A DNA stretch of 64,000 bases from Ancylostoma caninum. Taxonomy: Eukaryota > Nematoda > Chromadorea > Rhabditida > Ancylostomatidae. A program made the position numbers and the translations under genes. The stretch is taken from assembly GCA_037903475.1 (NCBI GenBank), contig JBAJFG010000194.1:62001-126000 (forward strand). The letters run 5' to 3'. The first letter of the stretch is position 1. The number at the start of each line of letters is the position of its first letter. Positions 49,488 to 61,619 of this stretch are shown piece after piece. The notes under the pieces were generated by a model, which ran no database searches, was not told the origin of the DNA, and worked only from the letters and a program-made list of their open reading frames with translations.

Positions 49488-49764
49488 CTGTGCCGGACGC
49501 AGGATTTGCAAGTCAGCGCGGGAGGGGGGGGGGGGAGTGGAGGAGGCATAGGGAAAAGTGGCATTCTGCCACCCCCGCCCCAGGTGAAATGATAAAATTA
49601 TCAAAAAAAATGCTAACCTCAATATCAAACAATTAATAACAAATGTTTTAGTAGTAATAACGAATAAAAAATGAGCTTATACAGTATTTCCATCTCTTTT
49701 ACAAAGTAATCTCCAAAATTCGGCGATCCATTCTCGGAAGAGCCCCTCCCCCCCTCTGCCACTG
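49488..49764. mobile_element. hAT MITE (copy 2, 277 bp)
   Basis: The left end is CTGTGCCGGACGCAGG and the right end in reverse complement is CAGTGGCAGAGGGGG. The flanking 8-mers are TGAAGGGG (49480-49487) and TGGAGGGG (49765-49772), seven of eight matching. The body resembles copy 1 (poly-G edge, ACCTGGGGC, AT-rich centre), inserted in the other orientation or with diverged ends. Confidence 0.75.
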
Positions 49765-49869
49765 TGGAGGGGTACTTTAGAGAAAAGGTCCCACCTCATT
49801 TCCGTGTTTGAGATCTTAGCAATTCTGTGTCGGCATGCATGGGCTGCACAGGGTGGATACATTAACGCC

Positions 49870-49927
49870 CGTGTCGCCGATGGGTAAATTTATGGTGTTA
49901 GCACGCTTGCCCTGGGTAATCTCAAAG
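49870..49927. repeat. Foldback repeat, family A (half copy 5)
   Basis: GTGTCGCCGATGGGTAAATT, then ATGGTGTTAGCACGCTTGCC and CTGGGTAATCTCAAAG. Only the loop and right arm remain. Confidence 0.55.
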
Positions 49928-49929
49928 TA

Positions 49930-52900
49930 CTTGCTAACCATTAATTCTACCCACTAATTGGCGAATCATTCCGTAAATTGCAGGTCTGCAACCAGCACAG
50001 ATTCAATAGCGCTTGATTGGCTTCCTCATCAAAAGAATGGAGATTGAACTCCCTTGACATTTACCAATTGTAACACTCTAAATGACAGGTTGTCTAGGCG
50101 ATGGTGCAAAACCTAGACGTGTCAGCTTTTCTGAAATCGCAGTCAGAAGGGCATGTGAGGACGTCAATCTGAATTACTGTATCTTTAAAGCGGTATTGAG
50201 ACAAATTTAAAACAAAAACCACTTTCTAAAGTTGTCAAGCGGCTGACTGGTAGTTGCTAGCTCACGAATATTCACATAATCCTTTTTTTTTCAAGAGAAC
50301 AAAGCGAGTTCGACCGATAATTTCGGTGCATTGAGGAAATATGACTGTAATTAAAGAAGCTAATACATTTGACACCCAATGTGTTATTTATTTTGAAACC
50401 GAACGAGCAAAAAGGTGCAAAGCCATAATTTTTGCTAAGGAAATAAGTACGTATGCGTATGCAAATGTAACCCACTGTGATGTGGGGGATGCAAGAGAGA
50501 GAACTCATATTCCTGCGAGAGGATGTCAAAAGGAACATGGCGAAACTTACCTTCTCTTTGTATACTGTTTTCCCGAGTAACATAGCTGTACAGGTATTAG
50601 AGGAAGAATAGAGCGAGAAAAAATGCCGTATTCGGAGAGGGAGGAAAGAAAAGCAAATCATGCTTACGAATACTCAAATGTCGTCGTTCTCCAAACGGAC
50701 TATGGAAGGTGAAACATATTCCACATGGTGAAGGGAAATTTTTGAAAATGTCCCATGGAAGTTAAGTTGAAAAAAACCCGTGATCAACTTCTATTTCTTT
50801 TTCTCATCTTTGAAATCACTAGCTGAGCGTCTGGTTTCTGAATTAGCTTGTATCTAATACAATTGAGGGGAAGGATTTCCGTCACCGCCATAGAATTGGT
50901 GTATGCATATAAATTTGTATTGTATATGGGTGAGGTATTTGTACTGCACATAGTGTTTCGTCGAACAATTTCACAATTTTCTTCAGATGAATAAACAAGT
51001 AGATTCAACTAAGGCATAAATTGCTACCATCAACTACAAGCTGGGTACAAACACCTACGTAATTCAGAAGGTAACCCATATTTCAATCTCTAACTGCACC
51101 GCTTTGGCGACAAAAATATTCCCGTTACCGCGGCAAAAATGCCAGGGTCTTAAAGTGGATTTATGGACCGAAAAACATTTGCTCGATAAACGACCAGAGC
51201 TCGTTTTCTCAAAATAGCGCCAACAGACCGTTCGTAATTCACCAATTCTGAACGCATCGTTGGACAATGGAATCGTTGTAATTTGGGACATTGTTGAGTT
51301 CTAAGACATCAAGGCTGCATGATATAAGGGATCTACCACTTGCATTCTGCAACGGCGACGACCGCTTATTCAGGACGTCCTACTTTCAGCTCTCGCTGCT
51401 CATACATATGTGTAAATCGCTGATGTTTGCCTAGATTTTTGATAGCATTGATAACAAAATCGGTGATCCCTTCCATCTCCTCGTAGAGAGCAAAAGTGAG
51501 GAGGAAAAAACGGAACCAAAACCAGCCTGGTAGCCACTATTCGACCCGCCCTACCTCTGCATCTGCACTCGGAGGTCATCCTGAAAGCTTTGTAACCTAA
51601 AGCGTAAACCAAAACCGTTTGAACAACCATAATCGTCCCTTGAAAACATGAGGAAGAGGATGGTGAAAAACTAATAATTGTTCTCTCTTTGTAGCTCAGT
51701 TGCGTATACAAACACATACACTATTTTTCAGGTTCAATCATAACATCAATTTCAGTCTTTCAGTTTCAATGCATACTTCAATTCTACTCAAATTTTGCTC
51801 CTCTGATAGCGCCACATGCTTGTGGAAAAATAGAAGCTGAGCTATTGACCCATACGCACACATTGGTGGAATATAATTTATTTCGGTCCTTCCGAAGTTT
51901 CGAAAGAGAACACGTGTTCCTTGAGGACAATGAGGAGATCTTACCCCTTAGATTCCAGAAACCACTCCTACAGCTTTCAAACTAGGTGTAGGAACACTGT
52001 GAAAGCTTGCATAACCTGTAACCTCATCTTTTCAGGGAGAAAGAACGTTTCAGGCGATAGTTTTGTCATTCTGTGGATATCTGAATTAGCATGGACTTGA
52101 CTAAAAAGAGCAAAGGAAAAAATGCAAAAAGCAGGGAAAAGATCAAATTTGTGCAGATGAGTTTCCACAACTGCGAAATGGAGACGAAGGATAACTACTT
52201 TATCCTTCCCATTTTCCAAACTTTCTAGAGTTTCTCCTGAGTTCTTTATTGGAGGGCGTCTCCCACTCCCATCTCTCTAAGGATTTTTGAGTCTCCTCAA
52301 GGAGACTAACGGGAACGATGAAAGTGAATAGACGACGACTACTTGCGCACCCAACTCAACGTTTCCCCGCTTCCTCAATTCTGTGACGCTACCATGGGAC
52401 TTTTTTTTGCAACTGAAAAGAGCAATTTTCCACAACTGGGCTATGTGAAGAAAACCAGTATTCGTTGTTTCTCGGTGCTCCTCTCGCTCATATTTTTAGC
52501 CAAAGATTACGTCCGAATCCATTTGTCCAACGACTTTTGGCGAACGCTGCACAGTTCTATTTTTGCAATGAGCAAAGAACCCTTCTTGACAGAAATGAGG
52601 TTAAAAGTTGCTCGGACTGTGGCCTCATGATCTCTCAGAAGAACAGCATAACATGTCAACGAAACAGCCGAGGTCAGACGTGCGCTGCGCCGTCGTGTGT
52701 TCGCAATTTGCGTCACTAACAACAAAAAAGAGCATTAATTCTGAAGGTTATCAGCAGTTGACAAGAAGCGAAAGCAATGTGCTGTTTATATTTACCTCCA
52801 CTATGCATTCCTTAAACAGAAGCTGGTGAAAACAGAGTCATTTACACCTATCATTTTATTGGATCAAAAACATCCGCAACATTTTATATTTATCAAAACG

Positions 52901-54040
52901 CACACTAATATGAGGAGGGATGGAGGAAGGGATTTCCCTGTACAATTTTCTTCTTGCAGATATTTCTAGAAGGAGTCCTGTCTGTCTTGATGTGAAAGTT
53001 CTGAAGCTCATCTTCCAGACGAGCTTAAAAAAGGTCCACTGCAGAATGACCTTCTCTTGCTATTGATGAAGAGTAATAACAACAGAAAGGTTACAAATGA
53101 TCCCAAGTGGCATCATCCCTGCTGCCATCCTCCTGGATCGACTTGCTCTGGCGGGACTTCCACAAAATTGTTTGTACCCCACTACCAGTGGAAGTCCAAC
53201 TTTGCGTACGAGACTCGGTACTACAGTGTTCACGCACATATTGCAAAGAAAAAATTGCAGAATATTCAGTATTCAGTGAGGAACACCTATCTGACTCACG
53301 GTAGACCTGGGGTTCGAAATCATCATTGAGAGTGTACGCATGGTGAACGTGTCAACGTTTCCAAAATTACCCGTTACCAGGCGCCCATCGACATGGTTAC
53401 CGTTACGTGACGCTGTCTGCACTCACCTGCTAACCGTGAGTTATCACACCTATAGGTTTAAAGTTACACATACTTCAAAGAGAGCATCCGAGCCCTGTTT
53501 TTGTCTGAGATTCACCTCTTTAGCGATACCGAAGACCATCTGGGAAAGTTGAAGTTCGATTACTAACGCTTCAAAGTTAACGGACTAGTCTCCATAGAAA
53601 ATCCTCCGCAAATGTATGCGTATATCTGACGTGCGACTGACGCACGCGTTAACACAAATTGGTAAAAAAAAAACGTTTGAAAGATATTTAGATTGCGAAC
53701 TTAAGATTCCGCGAAGACCAGAAATTCAGATTTGGATTTCTGACACATCTCCCAGATTATTAGGTAAATTCGGTGAATTGTCCTGGTTTTCTTTTCGGTT
53801 TTCATTTGATCTCATACATCATTTGGTCAAGCCAGCAATTCACTTCACCGTCAAGGGTAACCACTTTATCATCTGTTTGCTTAAATAGACTAAATGAAAG
53901 TTCGTATAAGTTCAGAACCTTATCAAACGAAAGTTTGCACAAGTTCATAACCTCATGTTTATAAGGGAATGAATTGAGCTTTACTATATAAAGTGTGTTT
54001 TATATCGTCTCTTGAATGTTACTCGCTAGTACTGACCTTT
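49930..54040. other. Anonymous non-coding stretch
   Basis: No gene recognised on either strand. Frames are at most 129 codons and overlap as shadows. A related piece of the 7.1-kb foldback lies at 53595-53650. Confidence 0.4.
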
Positions 54041-54043
54041 ACA

Positions 54044-55230
54044 TCAGGTTGGTGCGCAATTAATTGCCGTTTTGGGGAAAGCACAAATAAACTTTTCTCT
54101 TCCGTGGAATTTGAGCAATTTCAAGTCAATTTGTGTGACCTTCTGAGAGGGCTTTTCCTCCTTCTTCCAGAGGCCGTTTGCATATTCTGGTTTGCTCCTC
54201 TAAGTACTTGTCTGTTGAGCCGCGAACAAATGATGAGCCGACGCGATTTTTGGCTGATCATGCTTGATGACTTCAAACTGGATCATTTTTCACCGGAGGT
54301 ATCCGGTAATCTTGTATTTATTTTATCACGGAATCACCTTTCTAACTGACAGTGACCTACTGGTTCGCGAAATTTTCTCCCAGCGATTTTGAACCTCAAG
54401 GCAACCATGGTCGTGATAGCAGGTTGCTTCTTGGCGATCAAGTGTTGAGGACAGTCGTGGGACCTTTCGGATCTTACCATTTGGACGTTGAGAGCAGGGA
54501 TGGATGCTCACTATACTACAATTTCGAAACATTTGAATTCAATTGAGAGAGTAAGAAAGGCGCGGTAAGAAATCGTCCCAAAATGGTTTTCTTCTAGACC
54601 ATGTAAGTATTGCAGATGAAGCTCGGTTTCTGAACGATAACAAGAAATGATGTTTTTCTACTTCTAATTTCCCCTAAACCAGATCCTCTCTCTATGGAGG
54701 GTGTGTCAGGAGTTTGGTGGTGCTGTAAGGATGTGATTGACCGCAGCCTTCTATAACCTAGTCAAGCGTTGACAACAGAGTCCTAGTATTGCAATTTCGA
54801 ATTGACGTCCAAAATTCTGCTCTAGCTATGGTCAGCAGAGGTGAACAGAATCAGTTTTTCCTCTACTCCAGAAACTCACCCTGCAAAAAAGGGGTGTGGG
54901 GGGGGGGGGTAAGGCACCGAGGTTCTTATTCATACGTCTCATTCCTCAGACTTTTCCATCACTGAATATCACTTTTCTCAAGGCCCAAATGCAAACCTGC
55001 GACAGCAGCAGGTTGCTGATGTAGAGTATGTCGAAATCGCGATCCAAAAGTTTTTAGATTTTTGCGATCTCAATTTTCATTGCAAAAGAATAGCTTTTTC
55101 ACTATACTGTTAGGGAAGATTCAGCGAATTGAAAGGGCATTGAAGTGATGGAAAATGTTGTGTTTAAGAAAAGTTATAGTCACTTTGAACAGAAGTGTCG
55201 TTTTCGGCAATTAATTTCGCACCAACCTGA
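54044..55230 (+). mobile_element. Degenerate mariner-like transposon (1,187 bp)
   Basis: The terminal inverted repeats are TCAGGTTGGTGCGCAATTAA (54044 on) and, in reverse complement from 55230, TCAGGTTGGTGCGAAATTAA; both continue as TTGCCG. TA follows the right end (55231-55232); at the left the dinucleotide is CA, probably a mutated TA. Inside are transposase N-terminal traces: MMSRRDFWLIMLDDFKLDH (about 54230-54290), then in another frame YWFAKFSPSDFEPQ and GRDSRLLLGDQVLRTVV (54355-54460), matching the helix-turn-helix and linker of mariner transposases. The catalytic domain is not recognisable and there are stops and frameshifts, so it is dead. Confidence 0.82.
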
Positions 55231-55234
55231 TACA

Positions 55235-56965
55235 ATAAATGTGATCAAGCAGCTGTTATTCTAGCTACTTTGTTTAAGCCCCAACAAGTTGGGCGGCAGA
55301 GCTCCTTGGAATACACATGTATGGCTGATTTTTTGGAACTATGACAAAAAAGTTCGTTCCGATGCAGAAAATTTACGTTCAAAACTGCTAATTTCTGCCA
55401 ATTTGATTTGTTTGCTAGTACGGCCTCACGTTATTGGACTCATTTTTCATGTAATGGGCTATTTTCTGCAGTTTGATAGATTGTGTTGCGTTAGTGGTGC
55501 ACTATGCATGTCCGTCTAGAAGCTACCAAGGCTTAACATGAGAAATGTTTAGATGTCTCTTCACTGGAAAGCATGACCTTAAAAGTCACAAAACGTAGAG
55601 CGAGGTTGAGATATCATTTCCGCTGGTGCTTTGATATCCTCAACCTGTGAAACTGAAGTATGGTTGTGGATCATTGAGCTCGACGAACAGCAGAGATGAC
55701 ATGAGCGGTATATGACGTAATGTACTTGATAAAGATGGAAGCAAAATTGTAAACAACACGTTATGTCTCCTGCACGATGCGATAACCAAACCACAGCAAA
55801 TGCACTGAGAACAATCCCGGCACAGCCTTGCAAAAATTGTGATATTATCGTATTGAGCATCAGATTTCTCACACACGGGGGGGGGGGGATTGGGATAAGG
55901 GACCCGCGCATTGGGATAAGGGAACCGCGCGGAACCCTCACTGAAGAGGACTAGGATTCATGAACGAACGAGCAAAACCAGATTAGAGCAACTTCCAGAG
56001 ACTGCGACTGCGTCACCTTACTGTCTAGAGGCTGACCATCTTTGATTGTTTGGCGATTAACGCTTCATGAGTTCTAGCTCAGGAAATCGTTAGTATTTGT
56101 CATTTCTTGTATTCTTAGCCACTGAGGTCAGACTACATGAGATTCGTTGTTTTCCCATTCAGCCAGGTCCTAATGGACTCCGCTGAATGCTGAATGAGGC
56201 AGTGTTAAAGAGTGACCGAGAATTATCATCTTCGTTTTCCAAGATTTTGTATAGTTGGAAACTCAAGCAGACGCTGATCTCAGTGGTATACATCATTTCC
56301 GGCAAAATCATCAAAAAATTCACTCTAAGTCTTCTATTTCTAGGAGAGTTAGGGCAAGGCTCCCACACGCACTTCTGTCGCATACGTTCCCTTGCCGGTA
56401 CTGCTCCTTCAACATGTTCGTCATGTTTGGTGCCGTTGACCTATAACATGTCAGCGCCGAAAAATTACTGATCAACTGCAGCGACCATGACTAACATGGT
56501 GGAGTATGGCAGGAATAGTAGTGTATGGCAGAAGTCCAGCATTGTGCAGAAGCCCGCCCTAACCCTCCCTGAAGTAGAAGAATTAAAATGGCTTTCTCAG
56601 CAATCAGACAGGAAATGATGTATATCACAGTGATTAGCGTCTTCGCGAGGCTTCAGTTTCATAAAAATCCGGAAAGAGAACGTGATTCAGGACAGTTCTT
56701 ACGGATGCAGTGCACAAAGTGTGGCAATTCACACTAAACACCTGCATGTGCTACGCATGAGACTACACTTATGACTAAAGATAGGTAGACAGGGGGACTT
56801 TTGAGACAGGTTAGACGCAGGCGAAAACTTTCGCCTTTTCTGTTCAGGAGTAACCTGTCCGCGGCAGGGAAGACGAGGTGTTTCTGTACGAAGCTCCCTA
56901 ACCATGTCTCCGGAAACAATTGATTGGTAATAACTTGCTGGAATAAAACCAGCTCTGACGTATAC
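55235..56965. other. Anonymous non-coding stretch
   Basis: No gene recognised. A run of ten G bases is at 55879-55888, next to the tandem pair GGGATAAGGGA(C/A)CCGCGC near 55891-55930. Confidence 0.4.
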
Positions 56966-56970
56966 CACCC

Positions 56971-57405
56971 TTAATGCAAAGAGAGCGATTTGTGGTCGCG
57001 TGTCGAACTCTGCCCTGTGGCGGGGTCCCACCGCGCAAACCGGCGCACGGTAGTTCCCTTAGCGTTGTAGCCTGCGTACGGCGCGGCGCAGCTGATTTTC
57101 AAAATCAGTCGGTGCTGTGCTGTGACGCTGGACGGTCGGTTCATCCCGTGCTCTCGCGTCGTGTTGATTTCGTTGTTGTTTGTCATATGTGCTATCATTC
57201 GTGGGAGAGGTAGGTCCTTTTCCGGCTGACGATGCCGTGCTTCGAGAATAGTACCATTACCATCTACTTTTCCCCAAACTGACAATACTATCTCCGTAGT
57301 ACCATTATTGATTGTCGGCGTATTGAATGATGTCATATGATTTGTATGCCACAAACCATCGGTCGTATTGCGTTTTGTTGTGTATGTAGTATGTTGCATC
57401 GTCAT
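56971..57405 (-). other. Unassigned 144-codon ORF, probably repeat-derived
   Basis: It starts MTMQHTTYTTKRNTTDGLWH and ends ARWDPATGQSSTRDHKSLSL. It is rich in Asn, Thr and His. The 3' half of the DNA is GC-rich (GTGGCGGGGTCCCACCGCGC) and resembles dispersed strongylid repeats rather than a single-copy gene. I know no domain for it. Confidence 0.25.
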
Positions 57406-57431
57406 CTCACTTGTAAATAATCACCATGTGG

Positions 57432-57770
57432 GCAGGGTTGGGGGGGGGGGGCAGCGTAGGGTCGTTGGGGGGCGCAGCGTAGGGTCGTTATGAGAGAGAA
57501 GCGCAGATGAGAAGCGGGATTCCAGGTTTCTGGCCGGGTACGTCCATGGTGATTGGCCGCCATTAAGCAAGTAGGAAGCGCATTCTCCACGGAGGCGGCC
57601 AGTCGTGCTCGGGGTCTGACCTGCGCCACTGAACCGCCGACGGACCTGGGCACGACACCGTGCAACTCGTGCAACCCAGGCAAGTTCTGTGATCCGTGCG
57701 GCCTGTGTCCTTGTAATTCATACAATTGCAACTTGCGCCACCTGTACAATTGTGCTAATGCAGCTCTTGC
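57432..57770. repeat. GC-rich repeat region with a short tandem
   Basis: GCAGCGTAGGGTCGTT occurs twice (about 57452 and 57475) after a G run. It is followed by AAGTAGGAAGCGCATTCTCC, ACGGAGGCGGCCA and a periodic run of GTGCAACTCGTGCAACC, TTGTAATTCATACAATTGC and CACCTGTACAATTGTGC. Frames on both strands (74 and 115 codons) stay open because of this periodicity; the plus frame is Cys-rich by the same cause. Confidence 0.4.
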
Positions 57771-57779
57771 AATTTAGGC

Positions 57780-59150
57780 ACTCACTGAAACCCTGCTTAG
57801 ATATGACGCGCGTCCTACGCATGCATGCATTTTGCATAAGCTGTCCTTATCTTTGTGAGGAACTTAATGAATAACATTGGGAATGTCCACTTGAAGTTGC
57901 GATCTTTCCAGTGTTGGTTCTTCGCATTGTTTATTCTTCAAATTCATTGTTACGTGATCCAAGATAATAAAATAACTGGATGAATGAACGAATAAATGGG
58001 TTGGACTGAAGATATAGTGAAACGTTTATGTCGTAACCTCTAGTGTTTTTTTTTCGCTCGATGGAAGCCGAACATTAGGAAAACGCGATTTGTAGATTTG
58101 TAGACTGTGTTACAGAAAGTTAAATTCGTAGGGTAGTTATATCGCAAGTTAATCGTCGTTAGCTTGCAAGTCTTGAATAGCTGTTTACGTACTGCAAAAG
58201 CTCATTATTCGAGTGAATGGTCTATAGCACATTGCTATAAAAAACTGCTCCCAGGGGAATGAGGCAATTTATTTTTACTAGCGTACTGTGATTTGTACTC
58301 ACACAGCAGAAACACTTCCTGCTTGCTTTTACAATATGAACAAATGGAGAAAACAAGCATAATGAATCGTAGGAGTTCGGGAAGGAACGAAAATCTTGAA
58401 GGACTTTTCAAAATATCCCAATAATATCCTGTGACTTCCCCCAAACATTTCTGAAAATTATATCATTGTTTCTGTTCAGGAAATGCACCTCAAGTTTGGG
58501 TGCAAAAGAACACACCTATACAGAATGGCCCATAAGTATGGTGACACGATGCATCTTCGAATCGCTGACAGCGTCCGCGAAATCGGTTTACACACTGATT
58601 CCAATACGTAGAGAGTTGTGAACAAATTCTGATAGAATATTGGTAGTGGAAGCTGCAATACACTTTGCAGAAAGCGTAAAATGGGTGAAGATTTCGGCGA
58701 ATACCCCTAAGAAACTCCAAATTTCAACCCCTTGGCTTGTTTCGCTTGCTCAGTTTCCGAAACAATGGGTTTATCAAAACCTCACAGGAATCCGAATCCG
58801 TTTATTTTCTCCTCATACCTGTGAGTTTCTCGTTCAAGCGGAACGAAGACTTAGTGAACCTCCGCCTTTGAGGCTTTCTACAATCCAGTCTCAGAGTCTT
58901 CGACAGCTACGGACTAAGCTGGCAAAATTCTGGTGCATGCAGCATTATGTACAAATTGTAGTCATGCAGATTAAAAAATACCGCTCAAATATATCACTCT
59001 AGGCGCAAATTGACGACTCAGTGCCATTCTCAGACATTCCAGCGTTTGGAGCGCCGGCCCACACCGTTACTCGCGGCCAGACACCCGCGGGACAAAAGCA
59101 AAAGTTGGTGGAGTTGGCGCGCCTATTCCGTCGTTAGTTGCCCTTTATCC
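57780..59150. other. Anonymous non-coding stretch
   Basis: No gene recognised. Frames up to 120 codons (58640-59002, plus) show no motif. Confidence 0.4.
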
Positions 59151-59157
59151 TGCATTT

Positions 59158-59202
59158 GACCTGCCATAATCCTGCTACGGCATGGCAGGATTAAAGCAGG
59201 TC
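59158..59202. other. Strong hairpin
   Basis: The arms GACCTGC and AATCCTGC pair with GCAGGATT and GCAGGTC, with a 3-base internal bulge on each side and a loop of nine. It forms a 15-bp two-part stem within 45 bases. It could be the end structure of a rolling-circle transposon or simply a short inverted repeat; no CTRR terminus was established. Confidence 0.55.
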
Positions 59203-59434
59203 ATGTTCTATTGCAACCGGTGACTGCAAAAGTAGTACAAAAATGAGGTCGCTGGACACGTATGTACTCCCTGCGCCAGCGCTCGACGAGCCGAACATTT
59301 CCGGCGAGGCGGATTTTCCCGTCCGCGCCGCGTCGGCGCGCGACCGCATCCCACGCTCTTGTCTGGCCAAACGGTGTACTTTACCGCTACAGCGGAAACT
59401 AGACTAAACTTCCACGGCCGTTCGGCGACTTATA

Positions 59435-59697
59435 TACAGTGGGCGTCAATGGCGGTGGCACATCTGCAGCCTCGAAAAGTACGCCTCGCAACTGTGCCGC
59501 GTGCGTTTTGAACGATGTTTCTTGCTGCTGTTTGATATATCTAACAACTTTTCTACCCGATTTCTATGATTTTTGAAAAGATTGGTAAGAATGAGACCAG
59601 AAATAGCGTCCTGGCAGCAGACGACGCTGATCCCGGCGCCCGCAGCGCGGTCGCGTTGCATCCCTCTCGAGGGCACCGCCATTGACGTCCACTGTAC
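59435..59697. repeat. Foldback repeat (263 bp)
   Basis: The left arm TACAGTGGGCGTCAATGGCG, then GTGGC (59435-59459), pairs with the right arm, whose reverse complement is TACAGTGGACGTCAATGGCG then GTGCC. Similarity continues inwards (CTCGAAAAGTACGCCTCGCA against CTCGAGAGGGATGCAACGCG). The centre is AT-rich. No ORF or target duplication was found. Confidence 0.65.
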
Positions 59698-59995
59698 ACT
59701 TCGGTTGCCACGTGGCAATGGAGGAAAAAAACAGGGTGCAGGAATACCTACAGATACCCTGTTTTTAAGAATTTTCAGAAGGCTTACATCCTTGCAGACC
59801 ACTCTGGTTAAATGCTAACTTTTCTATTTCTTTATTTTTTCTTGTTTATCTATCTGCATATATCCATTATGGAGCAAATTTCAAACAAGAAACGAAGCAA
59901 TACTTTAAGGAGTAAGAATAATTTAAGGAGAAGAGAAAACTAAAACTTATGAATGACTGTTGATTGCAATAAAAGAAGCAAGCTGCTGCTACAGT

Positions 59996-60160
59996 TACCG
60001 TGGAGTGTAGCACCCTGCGTCGCCTTTGCCAGCAGAATCGATTCGTATAGGTATCGATTTCTGGAGTCGCTGCTGCACGAGCCCCCGGTAATCGATACGT
60101 ATCAAATTCGATATCGCCTAGGCAATGGCGACATTGGGTGCTACAGTCTGCATGGAGCAT
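59996..60160. repeat. Foldback MITE-like element, family B (copy 2)
   Basis: TTACCGTGGAGTGTAGCACC, then CTGCGTCGCC, at the left pairs with GGCGACATTGGGTGCTACAG, TCTGCATGG at the right. The centre repeats ATCGATT and GTATCGAT. It shares arms and the ATCGAT centre with 14575-14785. Confidence 0.6.
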
Positions 60161-60164
60161 AGCT

Positions 60165-61360
60165 GCAACGTTAAAGAGGAATATACCAGAGAAAAGGAAG
60201 ACTAAGAAGGCAGCTGAACGATAAGAAGACTGACAGAGTATGATGCTTTTGAGTAATAGCGACCTTCCAAAGAGAATTAATGACAGCGAGCAGGAATAGT
60301 TCACTGAGTTTCATGTGAAGCATAAATAGTTCAAAAGATATGAAGGGTGAAAGCAACATTCAGGAATCATACAACAAAGGCGCTACCTAGAGGGATTAAA
60401 ACAGCATTACAAGTATTCCAGCACTAGAACTCTGAAGGAAACTACTTTGAAGACCGCTGTGACGGCGTTCTCCTCACATATATGCAGAGCCAGTTGCTGT
60501 TGAAAACCTATGCTCTGAGAAAGGGACTTTACATGCCCTCAAGCGCGCACTTGTTGAGCACTGTCGGCTGAGCACCGCAGCCTAATGGGCTGAGGCGCTG
60601 CGGGGCGAGAATTGAAGTGATGATTGAGCTTGGCGCAGTGGCCGCTCGTCACGAAAAAACCATTAGCAGAAGGCAAAGTTCGCGAGGCACACGCCTGCTT
60701 ATGGCCCGTGCCACTGCCATGAGGGGTTATGGAGTTGCACCAAGTTGTACGATCGCTGTCAGCAATAATTGTACCCATTCAAGAGTGGAAAATGGGTCGT
60801 TTTCTCGCGTTGGAAAGGTTGCACTTACGTAAGCCCCAAAAAGCGGCAAAAGAAATTACGGGAAGAAAGGAGTGAAAGCGGTGACGATGAATTGAGGGAG
60901 TTTGGAATGTTCAGCAGAAAGAAGTGGGCACAAATGTGCGAGGTGCGAATTGCTTTTGAGGATAGCTGTTTTTCAATTACGCGCATGGATCTGGCTTCTA
61001 AGCTTCCAGTGTGCGAGAATCTGAGAACGTTCCTCAGAAGAAATCGATGGCATAACTGGGGCAGGTAGTTACGTCCCCTCGAGAATTCTGTTGGTCCCCC
61101 CAGTTGGCGTGATACACGATGAAAAACCTTGAACAATTGGTAAGTGCGTCATTGCGGATTCAAAAGTGCTATTTCTCAACTTTTTCTATTTATTTCATAA
61201 CTGAGTCAAAAAAAAATGGAGACCTTTTACTTTCGTGTCCAATATCTACAAATTGTGGAGTTCGAGATTGCTATCCCATCCTCAGCAAAACTGGACATAA
61301 TTAATCCAATCTTAACTAGGACTGCCAAGGATAACCTTTTCCTGGCTCTCCTACTTATAT
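60165..61360. other. Anonymous stretch with repeat-like part
   Basis: 60540-60740 is GC-richer with open frames on both strands (71-79 codons) and looks repeat-derived. The rest is AT-rich without a recognisable gene. Confidence 0.35.
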
Positions 61361-61364
61361 TCAC

Positions 61365-61610
61365 CAGTGGTGAACGCAAGAGGAGCGCGTCCACTTCCTC
61401 CGAGGATGAGCCGCCGAATTTTTAAAATTACTTTATAGAATGAATAAAAACATTGCACAAGCTTATTTTTTATTGTTTATTTCATTTATCAATATTTTAA
61501 AATATTCTTTATCAATTATTTTAATTTCATTATTTCACCTGGGCAGACGGAGTGGCGGAGTTTTCCTTCCCCCCCCCCCACCCGGCTAGCAACTCTTGTA
61601 TCCGGCACTG
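61365..61610. mobile_element. hAT MITE (copy 3, 246 bp)
   Basis: The left end is CAGTGGTGAACGCAAGAGGA and the right end in reverse complement is CAGTGCCGGATACAAGAGTT. The flanking 8-mers are ATATTCAC (61357-61364) and ATATTCAT (61611-61618), seven of eight matching. The AT-rich centre, a poly-C run near 61570-61579 and GGCGGAG/CCGCCG motifs link it to the copies at 47861 and 49488. Confidence 0.82.
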
Positions 61611-61619
61611 ATATTCATC

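Noticed and set aside
52608..54546. Transposase exons upstream of the mariner
   Set aside because: Frames left of 54044 show no transposase text; the TIR marks the border.
57553..57777. Cysteine-rich 74-codon ORF as a secreted peptide
   Set aside because: No signal peptide; the Cys content comes from a periodic TGCAA/TGTAA repeat, and the opposite strand is also open.
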